Source: an uncultured bacterium | GTDB taxonomy: Bacteria > Planctomycetota > UBA1135 > GCA-002686595 | Direction: 5' to 3' | Length of the DNA: 64,000 bases | Assembly (NCBI GenBank): GCA_938075305.1 | Contig: CALJGV010000010.1 | Location: forward strand, 434,001-498,000 | Part shown: positions 41,560-49,798 of the stretch, one piece after another | Layout: every line of letters starts with the position of its first letter | How positions within the stretch are numbered: position 1 is the stretch's first letter | The notes under the pieces: model-generated | Database searches by the model: none | The model's input: only the letters and a program-made list of their open reading frames with translations | What the model was told of the DNA's origin: nothing | Program-made: the position numbers and the translations under genes

Positions 41560-42619
41560 CCTGGTCAGGCCCCGCGGGCACCAGGATGCGGTGGTCGGGC
41601 TCGTGCGTAGCGCGCGCGAAGGCCGCCTGCCCCACGCGCTCCTGCTCATGGGGCCGGACGGCGTGGGCAAGTTCCGCGCCGCGCTTTGGCTCGCCACGAC
41701 GCTGCTGTGCGAGGAGGCTGGCGAGGCGCCCTGCGGCGCGTGCGGTTCCTGCAAGCGGGCGAGGGCAGCCTCCCACGCGGACCTGTTCACCGTGGACGCG
41801 CGCGCCCACGATCAGGACGAGCTGACGATCTTCTTCGTCGCCCACCGGGAGGAGCGACCCTCGACGGCGTACCAGGGGACCAGCATCGAGGACTTCCTCG
41901 GGCTGCGCGCTGCCGAGGGCCGGGGCAAGTTCGTGATCATCCGAGAGGCCCACCGCCTCAACGAGGTGGCGCAGAACGCGCTGCTGAAGATGCTCGAGGA
42001 GCCGCGGGATGGCGTGCACTTCTTGCTCGAGACCGCCACGCCGGACGCGCTGCTCGAGACCGTACGGAGCCGGGTCGTGGAGGTGCGCCTCGACGGGTTG
42101 GACCGCGAGACGTGCGAGGCGGTGCTCTTCGACGCCGGCGGCTTCGACCGGACGGACGCGGCCCAGGTGGAGGAGGTGGCCGAACTGGTCCGGCTCTCCG
42201 GTGGGGCCCCCGGGGTCGCCATGGAGCTCAGCTCCCGGCGCGCCCCCGAGCTCGCCCAGCTCGTGGGGGAGGCCCTGACCGGTGCGCGGGCGGCCCACGA
42301 GGTCGCCGCCGAACTCTGGGAGGTGGACGGGGACTTCCAGGGGAAGACGGCCTTCGTCCGCCGCCGGGTTCGGGCAGAGACGATCCTCGACCTCGGGCTC
42401 GGCATCCTCGCCGACGCCGAGCGGTGCCTCGCCGGCGGGGACCCCGTCCCGCTCCGGCACGGCAAGCTCGCGGCCTCGCTTGCGAAGAGCGGCGCCTTTG
42501 CTTCCACGCCGGCTCGGCGCAGAATGGGCCGCGCCTGGCTCGATGCACGCGAGGACCTGCGCCTGAACCTCTCCCCGGAGGGGCTCGTGGATCGAGCCCT
42601 CGCCTCACTGCCGCGCTGA
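41552..42619 (+). CDS. holB: DNA polymerase III delta prime subunit
   Basis: A 355-residue clamp-loader AAA+ subunit. The start RGHQDAVVGLVRSAREGRLPHALLLMG is characteristic. Zinc-binding Cys53, Cys61, Cys64 and Cys67 are in CEEAGEAPCGACGSCKRA, and the sensor region is NALLKMLEEPRDG. The P-loop reads GPDGVGKF (34-41): Phe replaces the Ser/Thr that binds magnesium, so ATP is probably not hydrolysed, as in E. coli delta prime. It is directly followed by the Minf_1886 gene (7 bp). Confidence 0.92.
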   Translation: MTDLVRPRGHQDAVVGLVRSAREGRLPHALLLMGPDGVGKFRAALWLATTLLCEEAGEAPCGACGSCKRARAASHADLFTVDARAHDQDELTIFFVAHREERPSTAYQGTSIEDFLGLRAAEGRGKFVIIREAHRLNEVAQNALLKMLEEPRDGVHFLLETATPDALLETVRSRVVEVRLDGLDRETCEAVLFDAGGFDRTDAAQVEEVAELVRLSGGAPGVAMELSSRRAPELAQLVGEALTGARAAHEVAAELWEVDGDFQGKTAFVRRRVRAETILDLGLGILADAERCLAGGDPVPLRHGKLAASLAKSGAFASTPARRRMGRAWLDAREDLRLNLSPEGLVDRALASLPR

Positions 42620-42626
42620 ACACGTC

Positions 42627-43052
42627 ATGGATCCCCTACGCGAGTGCTGGAAGAAAGACCCTCGATACCGACTCGATGCCTACAAGTTCCTCTTCGACGC
42701 CCTCGACAAGACCGTCCGGCTGACGGGGAAGGACCAGGCGTCGGACCAGGACAAGCACGTTTCGGGCCAGCAGCTGCTGGACGGGATGCGGGTGCACGCG
42801 TCCCGCCTCTTCGGCCCGCTCGCCGCCCAGGTCTGGCGCACCTGGGGCGTGCACAGCACCACGGACTGGGGGCGCATCGTCTTCAACCTGGTGGACAGCG
42901 AGCTGCTGCGCCGCCAGGAGTCGGACTCCATCGACGACTTCAGGGACGGGTACGACTTCGAGGAGGTCTTCGTTCAGGCCTACCGTCCGGTGCTCCCGGT
43001 CGAGCTCGGCGCGCAGCCGCGCGGCCCGCTTGACGACCCGGGGGCCTGCTGA
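42627..43052 (+). CDS. Minf_1886 family protein
   Basis: A 141-residue conserved protein. It opens with DPLRECWKKDPRYRLDAYKFLFDAL and continues with HVSGQQLLDGMRVHA and LFGPLAAQVWRTWGVHSTTDWG, the hallmarks of this small family. The family is known mainly from Planctomycetota, Verrucomicrobia and relatives, and its function is undefined. It is cytosolic, with no membrane segment. It sits between holB and a permease gene, with a one-base overlap downstream. It is the best single taxonomic marker here. Confidence 0.88.
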   Translation: MDPLRECWKKDPRYRLDAYKFLFDALDKTVRLTGKDQASDQDKHVSGQQLLDGMRVHASRLFGPLAAQVWRTWGVHSTTDWGRIVFNLVDSELLRRQESDSIDDFRDGYDFEEVFVQAYRPVLPVELGAQPRGPLDDPGAC

Positions 43053-44338
43053 TGCTCGAGCGCCTGGACAAGTCGAAGCGGAACATCGGCCTCGCCGCCG
43101 TGGCGGCGCTGCTCCTTTGGGGCGGGTGGACCGTGCGCAGCGTCCTGAACCCGCTGATCCTGGGGTACCTCTTCGCCTACATCCTGCGGCCGAGCGTCAA
43201 GGGGCTCGAGAACCGCGGACTCCGTCGACGGGAGGCCGTCAACGTGATCTTCTCGGCGTTCGCGGTGGTGATGACGGTCACCGTGCTCGGCGTGGCGTTC
43301 CAGGCCCAGCAGGCCACCGAGCGGCTGATGGCGGCCTCGAGGTCCGGGCACGACCCGTTCGCCGTCGCGGAGGCCCGCATCGACGAGGTGCTCGAGGGCG
43401 CCTCCGACTGGCTGCACGACATGTTCGGGGAGGACGAGCCGGGGCACGACGGGTCCTCGCCCCAGGGGTCCGGTACTCCCGGGAGGTCGTTCACCGACCT
43501 CCCGGGGGAACTTGCGCCCCTCGCGGTGGAGGACGCCCCCGACCGTGATCCCGGTGGAACGGGGCCCGAAGCGGACGGGCCCACCCTCCGCAAGCTGCTG
43601 CGGTCATGGTCCGCGGAGTTCACCGCCAAGGTCGGGGACGGGGGGTCCAGCGCGCTGGTGGTCTGGCTGCTGGCGGTGCTGAGCAACCTCTTCGGCGGGG
43701 CCCTGAGCATCTTCGCCTTCCTGACCCTGCTGCCGGTCTACACCTACTTCCTGCTCTTCGAGCTGGAGCGCATCCACGGCTTCGTGCATGACCACCTCCC
43801 CAAGCGGGAGCGCGAGCGGATCTCGCGGGTCGCGACGGAGATCGGCTCCGTGCTGGCGAACTTCTTCCGCGGCAGGTTGCTGATCTGCTTCCTCAAGGGA
43901 GCGGTCATCACGGCCGGTCTCATGGTCGCCGGCGTCCCGCACCCGTTCCTGCTGGGGATGCTGAGCGGCTTCATGGCGCTGATCCCCTTCGCGGGTCCGT
44001 TCCTCAGCTTCCTGCTGGCCTACTTCGTGGGTCTGCAGCGCATGGAGCCCCTGGAGGCGGCGATCTGGATCGCCCCGGTCTACGTCGTCGCCGAGGCCAT
44101 CGAGGGCTACGTGCTGATCCCGAAGATCCTCGGGGACAGCCTGGGGCTGCACCCGGTGGTGATCCTCCTGGCCGTCTTCGTCGGCGGTTCGGCCCTGGGG
44201 CTCTTCGGCTTCCTGATCGCGGTCCCCCTGGCGGCGACCCTGATCATCCTCTTCCGGGAGTTCGTGATGCCCGCCCTGGAGGAGTTCGCAGAGGAGGACA
44301 GCCACGTGGACCCCGACCCGGCGGAGCCCAACGCCTGA
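43052..44338 (+). CDS. AI-2E family transporter-like permease
   Basis: A 428-residue membrane protein of the AI-2E (PerM/YdiK/TqsA) family, with about eight helices. Two N-terminal helices and a long soluble segment (about 85-200, Gly/Asp/Pro-rich here) precede the conserved core. Core features are GRLLICFLKGAVITAG, GVPHPFLLGMLSGFMALIPFAGPFLSF and PKILGDSLGLHPVVILLAVFVGG, the family's signature. The substrate is not known for most members; autoinducer export and Na/H antiport have both been reported. The inserted soluble segment is longer and more acidic than usual. Confidence 0.9.
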   Translation: MLERLDKSKRNIGLAAVAALLLWGGWTVRSVLNPLILGYLFAYILRPSVKGLENRGLRRREAVNVIFSAFAVVMTVTVLGVAFQAQQATERLMAASRSGHDPFAVAEARIDEVLEGASDWLHDMFGEDEPGHDGSSPQGSGTPGRSFTDLPGELAPLAVEDAPDRDPGGTGPEADGPTLRKLLRSWSAEFTAKVGDGGSSALVVWLLAVLSNLFGGALSIFAFLTLLPVYTYFLLFELERIHGFVHDHLPKRERERISRVATEIGSVLANFFRGRLLICFLKGAVITAGLMVAGVPHPFLLGMLSGFMALIPFAGPFLSFLLAYFVGLQRMEPLEAAIWIAPVYVVAEAIEGYVLIPKILGDSLGLHPVVILLAVFVGGSALGLFGFLIAVPLAATLIILFREFVMPALEEFAEEDSHVDPDPAEPNA

Positions 44339-44652
44339 GCCCTCCCCCGGTCCTGGCGCGGCGCCAAGGACCCCCCCCCAGGAGCCGCCCCTGGAGGGCA
44401 GATCGGGCGGCGCCGCCGCCCCAGGGGGCTCTCGGCCCCCAGAATCACTCCGGCGAGCCTGGATCCCGGCCAAGAACCGCCGGGCCGCGCTTCGATCCGC
44501 CCTCCCCGATCGCTACGTTCATCGGTGAGGGGGTCGTCCGGCGCCGCTCGTTCCAGGCCCGAGGGGCCCGGCGAGCCAGGCTTCGGGCGTCCAGCCTGGT
44601 CGCTTTTTGCCAGCGCGGCGCGGCCTCCGCTGAACAGTCAGATCACGCACAC
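44339..44652. other. Intergenic region upstream of the OmpA-like gene
   Basis: 314 bp without a convincing gene. A bulged hairpin near its start (44349-44372) probably ends the tmk operon. A C-rich stretch follows. CTACGTT at about 44511-44517 could be a -10, and CTGAACAG lies at 44630-44637, 15 nt before the ATG. Short open frames here are codon shadows. Confidence 0.5.
44349..44372 (+). terminator. Hairpin after the tmk operon
   Basis: GGTCCT pairs with AGGACC and GGCG with CGCC, with one bulged A and a CGG loop, 10 nt after the permease stop. A run of C rather than T follows, so it may act as an RNA 3' end or pause rather than a classic terminator. Confidence 0.45.
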
Positions 44653-45411
44653 ATGTTCCACGCCATCAAGACCCGGCGCCAAGGCGCCAACCTACAGGCC
44701 CGTTCCGTCTCCAGCCGCGCGGCCATGGCCGCAGGCGCCCTGCTCGCGGCCGTCGCCGTGACCTCCTGCGCCTCGCCTCAGGAGGTCCAGCAGACCCGCC
44801 AGCTCGCCAAGGAGTACGAGAACCAGGTCTACGACCTGCAGCGTACGCTCGCCGAACTCCAGTCGGACAACGCCCGCCTGACCGATCGCCTCGCCAAGGA
44901 GCGCCAGGCGAGCCTGATCAACGCCAGCGCCGACACCTCGCTGACCAAGCGCATCGACAATCTTGGTCGGATGATCGACGAGATGGAGGGGCCGATGGGG
45001 GACATCGAGCGCTTCGAGCTCGACGGGGGCTACCTGCTGATGATCCAGGACCGGATCCTCTTCGAGTCGGGGTCTGCGACCCTCGGCAACGAAGGGATCG
45101 ACGCCCTCGCGGGCATCGCCGGTGAGATCGCCGCCACGCCCCACGGGGAGATCTTCGTCCGGGGTCACACCGACTCCGACCCGGTCAAGAAGCCCGCGAC
45201 CCTGAAGGCGTTCCCGAACGGCAACCTGCAGCTCTCCGCCGAGCGCGCCGTCTCCGTGGCCGCCTACCTGATCAACAACTCCCGCATCCGCGGGGGCGAG
45301 GTCGTGGTCATGGGCTTCGGTTCCCACAAGCCGGTGCGGCCGAACGACTCCTCGGAGTCCAAGCGCATGAACCGGCGCGTCGAGATCTTCGTCTCGGATC
45401 CGGTCGACTGA
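44653..45411 (+). CDS. OmpA-domain lipoprotein (Pal/MotB-like)
   Basis: A 252-residue outer-membrane-type lipoprotein. The hydrophobic stretch AAMAAGALLAAVAVTSC gives a lipobox with Cys39. A coiled coil (about 45-110, LAKEYENQVYDLQRTLAELQ...) precedes the OmpA/MotB peptidoglycan-binding domain (about 135-250). That domain carries ILFESGSATL, the Asp-rich RGHTDSDPV and NRRVEIFV, the residues that grip diaminopimelate. It resembles Pal and OmpA-type tethers that hold the outer membrane to the cell wall. The ATG at 44653 leaves a basic 24-residue n-region; an ATG at 44725 is possible. Confidence 0.9.
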   Translation: MFHAIKTRRQGANLQARSVSSRAAMAAGALLAAVAVTSCASPQEVQQTRQLAKEYENQVYDLQRTLAELQSDNARLTDRLAKERQASLINASADTSLTKRIDNLGRMIDEMEGPMGDIERFELDGGYLLMIQDRILFESGSATLGNEGIDALAGIAGEIAATPHGEIFVRGHTDSDPVKKPATLKAFPNGNLQLSAERAVSVAAYLINNSRIRGGEVVVMGFGSHKPVRPNDSSESKRMNRRVEIFVSDPVD

Positions 45412-45416
45412 GGGAC

Positions 45417-45436
45417 GGCGGCACCACCGTGCCGCC
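45417..45436 (+). terminator. Hairpin after the OmpA-like gene
   Basis: A perfect 8-bp stem (GGCGGCAC with GTGCCGCC) with a CACC loop begins 6 nt after the stop codon. No T-run follows. Confidence 0.5.
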
Positions 45437-45486
45437 CACCCTCCGGATGGACTGCCCCCCGTGGCTGACCTCACCGTGACCCAAGG

Positions 45487-45522
45487 ACGACGCCCCGCGC
45501 GCATGGCGCCGCGGGGCGTCGT
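45487..45522 (+). promoter_or_regulatory. Perfect hairpin holding the next start codon in its loop
   Basis: A 13-bp perfect stem (45487-45499 with 45510-45522) encloses a 10-nt loop, CGCATGGCGC, that contains the likely ATG at 45503. GTTCGGTTCTG follows, so it also looks like a weak terminator. It could expose or hide the start codon of the lipoprotein gene, or end the OmpA transcript. Confidence 0.6.
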
Positions 45523-46543
45523 TCGGTTCTGTCTCCCCGGTGTCCTGGTCGCGCTGGGCTGCACGGGCAGCGGCACAGAGGTCGTGCTCGACGCCGACAC
45601 GGAGCGGGCCATTGTCCACCTCGAGAACCTGGCCTTCGTCCCAAGGGGACGGACGGTGCTGGACATCGAGATCGAGGTCGAGGTGGACCTTCTGGTGGAC
45701 CGCTTCGAGTTCACCGAGGCGCTGTGGCGTGAGATGTACGGCGACGAGGACCCGCGCCCCGAGGCCTTCACGACCTTCGCGGCTCGGCGCATCGGGGCCG
45801 GGTCGCCGGAGCGCTGGGTGACCCAGGCACCGGCGGTGGGCATGACCCTCGACGAGGCCCGGGAGACCGCCGGCCGCCGCGGCATGCGGCTCCCCACCTT
45901 CGAGGAGTGGTTGTGGTGTGCCGCCGGGCCGCGCTCACGCCGCTTCCCCGCCGGACGTCAGCAGCGCGGGCTCGCCAACACGCTCGAGCTGGGCCTGGTG
46001 CGGGCCACGCCCGTGGGCGCGTTCGAGAGCGGCCAGACCCCGGACACGGGGATCTTTGACCTGCTCGGCAACGTGTGGGAGTGGACCGAACCGCCCCCCC
46101 CGCCCAGGGGCTGGACGACCATCGACGCGGACGCATGGCCCGCCGATGGGGGCGCGGGCGCGCCCGCCTGGCTCCTCGGCGGGAGCTTCTCCACCCCGGA
46201 GCAGGTGCTCTTCACCCGGGACGGCGTCGCCCTCGCCATGGGGACGACCACGGGGCACAGGGCGTCCGACGTGGGGCTGCGCTGCGTCGCTGACGCGACC
46301 CGGTTCCTGGGGGACCTCGCCGCGGGGGAGACGCCCCTCCCCGCGGCGGCCCGGCAGCGGGTCGTGGCCGTGGGGGCCCGATGGGGAGGCCGTGCGGAGG
46401 AGGCGCTCGAGGACGCCCGGCGCAACGCCCCCGAGAGCCCCTGGATCGAGGCCCTGCTCCAGGGCGCGAGGCGCTGGCGCGATGCCATGGGCAGCGGCGG
46501 CGTCGCCGCTCCCGCCGGTGGCGGTCGGAGGCTCCCACGTTGA
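45503..46543 (+). CDS. Formylglycine-generating-enzyme-like lipoprotein (SUMF1 domain)
   Basis: From the ATG at 45503 the protein has 346 residues and a lipoprotein-like start, MAPRGVVRFCLPGVLVALGC. A GTG at 45461 would add 14 residues and spoil the signal. The rest is a SUMF1/FGE-sulfatase domain: VDRFEFTEALWREMYG, MRLPTFEEWLWCAAG, GIFDLLGNVWEWTE, LLGGSFSTPEQ and HRASDVGLRCV. True formylglycine-generating enzymes need two cysteines near the C-terminus; only the Cys in LRCV is present, so catalysis is unlikely. Many SUMF1-fold proteins are binding or structural. It overlaps rsmA by 4 bp. Confidence 0.82.
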   Translation: MAPRGVVRFCLPGVLVALGCTGSGTEVVLDADTERAIVHLENLAFVPRGRTVLDIEIEVEVDLLVDRFEFTEALWREMYGDEDPRPEAFTTFAARRIGAGSPERWVTQAPAVGMTLDEARETAGRRGMRLPTFEEWLWCAAGPRSRRFPAGRQQRGLANTLELGLVRATPVGAFESGQTPDTGIFDLLGNVWEWTEPPPPPRGWTTIDADAWPADGGAGAPAWLLGGSFSTPEQVLFTRDGVALAMGTTTGHRASDVGLRCVADATRFLGDLAAGETPLPAAARQRVVAVGARWGGRAEEALEDARRNAPESPWIEALLQGARRWRDAMGSGGVAAPAGGGRRLPR

Positions 46544-47415
46544 GCGCCCAGGATCGACCCGACAGACCGCCCTGGCAGGCGTTCAAGGAGGCCCTCGAGC
46601 GGGCTGGATTTCACCCGTCCCGGCGCCTGGGGCAGAACTTCCTGCTCGACGACAACATGGCCCGAGCCATCGCCTCGGACGCTGAGGTCACTCCTGGCCG
46701 CTTCACCCTGGAGGTCGGGCCTGGCTGTGGCTTCCTCTCGGTGCACCTCGCCCACGCGGGGGCCCGGCTGCTGTGCGTCGAGATCGATCCCCGCCTCGCG
46801 CCCATCGCGCGGGACTTCCTGGGCCCCTATCCCGGGGCCGAGGTCATCGAGGCGGACGTGCTCGCGAGCAAGTCGAGCCTGGCGCAGGCCGTGCTCGAGC
46901 GCCTGCCGGAGGAGGGGGAGTGGACCCTCTGCGCCAACCTCCCGTACTCCATCTCCGGCCCGTTCCTTGCCACGGTCGCCCAGCTCCCCAATCCCCCGTC
47001 CCGGGTGGCCTGCCTCGTGCAGAAGGAGGTCGCCGAGCGACTGGCGAGCGCCCCGGGGGAGTCCGCCTGGGGCCCGCTCTCCGCGGCGTTCCAGGAGTCC
47101 TACGGCGTCACCCTCGGTCGCCTTGTGCCGCCGCAGCTGTTCTGGCCCCGACCCAAGGTGGACAGCGCGGTGTTCATCGCGGAGCTGCGGGGCGACCTCG
47201 CCCCGCCGGAGGAGCGGGCCCGGCGCATGCAGTTCTACCGCGATTTGATGCAGCGGCGCCGCAAGAGCCTGCGCCGGGTGCTCTCCGACCTGATTGGTGG
47301 GCCCCAGGCGACCCGAAGCCTGGAGGCCCTGGACCTCGATCCCCTGCGCCGCGCCGAGACCCTCACGCTTCCTGAGCTTCGGGCGCTAGAGCGGGAAGCG
47401 CGGGTGGACGTATAG
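46540..47415 (+). CDS. rsmA: 16S rRNA adenine-1518/1519 dimethyltransferase (KsgA/RsmA)
   Basis: A 291-residue SAM-dependent methyltransferase that dimethylates two adenines in the 3' hairpin of 16S rRNA. The landmarks are RRLGQNFLLDDN (29-39), the SAM-binding EVGPGCGFLS (58-67), the acidic ECVEID-type CVEIDP, and the catalytic NLPYSISGP (133-141). The C-terminal LMQRRRKSLRRVL is typical. The TTG start at 46540 overlaps the previous stop (TTGA); the open frame further upstream is a shadow. It abuts dnaG with no gap. Confidence 0.94.
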   Translation: MSAQDRPDRPPWQAFKEALERAGFHPSRRLGQNFLLDDNMARAIASDAEVTPGRFTLEVGPGCGFLSVHLAHAGARLLCVEIDPRLAPIARDFLGPYPGAEVIEADVLASKSSLAQAVLERLPEEGEWTLCANLPYSISGPFLATVAQLPNPPSRVACLVQKEVAERLASAPGESAWGPLSAAFQESYGVTLGRLVPPQLFWPRPKVDSAVFIAELRGDLAPPEERARRMQFYRDLMQRRRKSLRRVLSDLIGGPQATRSLEALDLDPLRRAETLTLPELRALEREARVDV

Positions 47416-49533
47416 TTGCCGGGTCCCGCCGCTGCGCGGGCTCCTCCCTTGAGCTTCGACCCTGACTTCCGCCGCGCGATCGAAGAGATCAAGCTCCGCG
47501 CGCCGATCGAGACGATCGTGGGGGAGACGGTCGAGCTGAAGCAGAAGGGCCGTGACCACTGGGCCTGCTGCCCCTTCCACGAGGAGCGCACCCCGTCCTT
47601 CAAGGTCGATGTCCGCGAGGGGACCTGGTACTGCTTCGGGGCCTGCCGCAAGGGCGGGGACGTGATCAAGTTCGTCCAGGAGCGGGGCAACATGACGTTC
47701 ATGGACGCCATGGAGCTCCTGGCGGCGCAGACCGGGGTGGAGCTCCCCCGTCGAAAGGCGCGACGGACCAAGGAGAACGACCCGGGGCTGGCGGCGCTCA
47801 GCTTCGCGGCGGCCTACTTCCAGGCGGAGCTCCGCCGGGAGGAGGGGCGCGAGGCGCGGCGCTACCTGGCCAGCCGCCGCTTCGAGGAGAACGCGATCGA
47901 GGCCTTCGGGCTGGGGTGGTCCCCTCGGAACGGCCGACGCTTCCTCAAGGCGGCGGAGGCCGAGAAGATCCCGGCGGACGCCCTGGTGGACGTCGGCCTC
48001 GCACGGAGGCGGGACGGGAGCGGCGAGCTGTACGCGTTCTTCCGCGGCCGGCTGATGATCCCCATCCGCGACCAGCGCGGCGCGACCATCGGCTTCGGCG
48101 GTCGGGTCGTTGGGGACGACGACGGCCCGAAGTACGTCAACACCAGCGAGACCCGCTACTTCCACAAGGGCCACGTGATCTACGCCCTCGACCGCGCCCT
48201 CGAGCACGTCCGGGCGCGGGGCCATCTGGTGTTGGTGGAGGGGTACACCGACGTGATCGCCGCCCATGCCGCGGGCCTTCCCAACGTCGGCGCTGTCCTC
48301 GGGACGGCCACGACCGAGATGCACGCGGCCCTGGTGCGCCGGGCGGGGACCCGCCGGGTGAGCCTGGTCTTTGACGGGGACGAGGCCGGTCGGCGGGCGG
48401 CGTGGCGGGGGCTGGAAGGCCTGCTCCCTCTGCAGGTGAAGCTCGAGGTGGTGCCCATGCCGGAGGGGGTGGACCCCGCCGATGTCCTCATGGGGGACGG
48501 CGGTGTGGCGGCCTTCACGGCGCGCCTCGAGACCGGCCTCTCCTGGCTCGATTTCGTGGTGGAGTGCGTGGAGGCGCGCCGCTCCGAGGGGCCGCGCGCC
48601 TTCTCCCAGGAGGTGGACCGGGCCCTGGAGCTGATGCTCCGGCTGCCGAGTCCCGTGGAGATCGACGCGGCCGCCGATGACATGGCTGGCCGCCTGAACC
48701 TCCCCTTGGACACCCTCCGGGAGCAGCTGTCGCTCATCAAGGACCGCCGCAGGGGGCGCGGCCGCCCGGCGCCCGCTGGCCAGGGGGAGCGCCCCGGGCG
48801 GACCGGGGGGGGGCCCGGGGCCGGTGCGGCGGACGGGCTGGCCCCTGGGCGCGGCGAAGGGTCGCAAAAACCCCGAACTCCGCCGCTCGACCTCCGGGTG
48901 GTCCGGGCCTATGAAGCGTTGCTGGGGGCGGCGCTGGCGGATGTTGGCCTCGTCCCACGGCTCCGGCCCCACATCCAGGGGTGCCCGGACCCGGTCCTTG
49001 CATCTCTTTTTCAGGCCCTCGTGGACCTGTGGGACAACGAGGACGCGGATATCACAGTCACCCTCTTCCTCAACTCCGTTCAAGACCCCGCGGCCCGCGA
49101 CCGGGTCCTCCCGATCCGGGAGGAGGCCCGCAAGGCGGACTCACCCCAGAACCTCTTCGAGCGCGCCGTCGCCTTCCTGGATCAACACCAGCGCAAGGTC
49201 GAGGATGCCCGCCTGAATGCCCTCCTCCAGGCCCTGGAGCCCCTCGCCGAGCAGGACGAGATTGCGAAGGCCTACCTGGACACCCTCTTCGCCCGCCTCC
49301 TCGAGCTCCGAAAAGGGGGCTCAGACCCTCGGAATGACCCCGTTCCCGCGCTTGTCGCCCAGAGCGAGGTACATTTAGACTCCCCTACGGAACATCAGGC
49401 CCACCTGCTGCGCCTTCAAGCCCTCGGACGCGCCCTTCACTCGCTCGCCCCCGCTGACCCCGTTTCAGCGGGATACCTCGAGCAGGTGTCACGACGCTTC
49501 CAGGAGCTGAGCCAGAACCCCCCCCCGGCCTGA
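47416..49533 (+). CDS. dnaG: DNA primase
   Basis: A primase of up to 705 residues. The N-terminal CHC2 zinc finger (about 51-78) is in CCPFHEERTPSF and WYCFGACRKGG. The catalytic core has FRGRLMIPIRD and the Toprim motif VLVEGYTDVIAAH, with LVFDGDEAGRRA for metal binding. A Gly/Pro/Arg-rich linker (about 445-480) joins it to the C-terminal helicase-binding helical domain. The first TTG (47416) directly follows rsmA; another TTG at 47449 removes 11 residues and gives the usual FDPDF start. It makes RNA primers for replication. Confidence 0.96.
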   Translation: MPGPAAARAPPLSFDPDFRRAIEEIKLRAPIETIVGETVELKQKGRDHWACCPFHEERTPSFKVDVREGTWYCFGACRKGGDVIKFVQERGNMTFMDAMELLAAQTGVELPRRKARRTKENDPGLAALSFAAAYFQAELRREEGREARRYLASRRFEENAIEAFGLGWSPRNGRRFLKAAEAEKIPADALVDVGLARRRDGSGELYAFFRGRLMIPIRDQRGATIGFGGRVVGDDDGPKYVNTSETRYFHKGHVIYALDRALEHVRARGHLVLVEGYTDVIAAHAAGLPNVGAVLGTATTEMHAALVRRAGTRRVSLVFDGDEAGRRAAWRGLEGLLPLQVKLEVVPMPEGVDPADVLMGDGGVAAFTARLETGLSWLDFVVECVEARRSEGPRAFSQEVDRALELMLRLPSPVEIDAAADDMAGRLNLPLDTLREQLSLIKDRRRGRGRPAPAGQGERPGRTGGGPGAGAADGLAPGRGEGSQKPRTPPLDLRVVRAYEALLGAALADVGLVPRLRPHIQGCPDPVLASLFQALVDLWDNEDADITVTLFLNSVQDPAARDRVLPIREEARKADSPQNLFERAVAFLDQHQRKVEDARLNALLQALEPLAEQDEIAKAYLDTLFARLLELRKGGSDPRNDPVPALVAQSEVHLDSPTEHQAHLLRLQALGRALHSLAPADPVSAGYLEQVSRRFQELSQNPPPA

Positions 49534-49798
49534 ACACTGCCCCTTCCCCGTTCGCCCCATTCGTTCCAGAGCACCTGTTCACCTTCCCTGATCCGTCGAT
49601 CCACGTCGTCGACTCGAGCTGCGCATCCACGGGCGCGCCGGTCCACGTGTGAGTCAGGGTGGTGCATCCAAGCTCAGCGACCCATCCCGAAGGCCCGGTG
49701 CCCCGCTCCGACGCCCACGGACTGATGGTCGTTCAAAACCTCTTGCTCGTCGCCCCGTCCCCGCAGCACCAGCGGCGCGACGTCCCAACCAAAGCATC

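Noticed and set aside
45503-46543. True sulfatase-activating formylglycine-generating enzyme
   Set aside because: It lacks the C-terminal cysteine pair and is a lipoprotein, while the sulfatase-fold proteins here have Thr rather than the substrate Cys.
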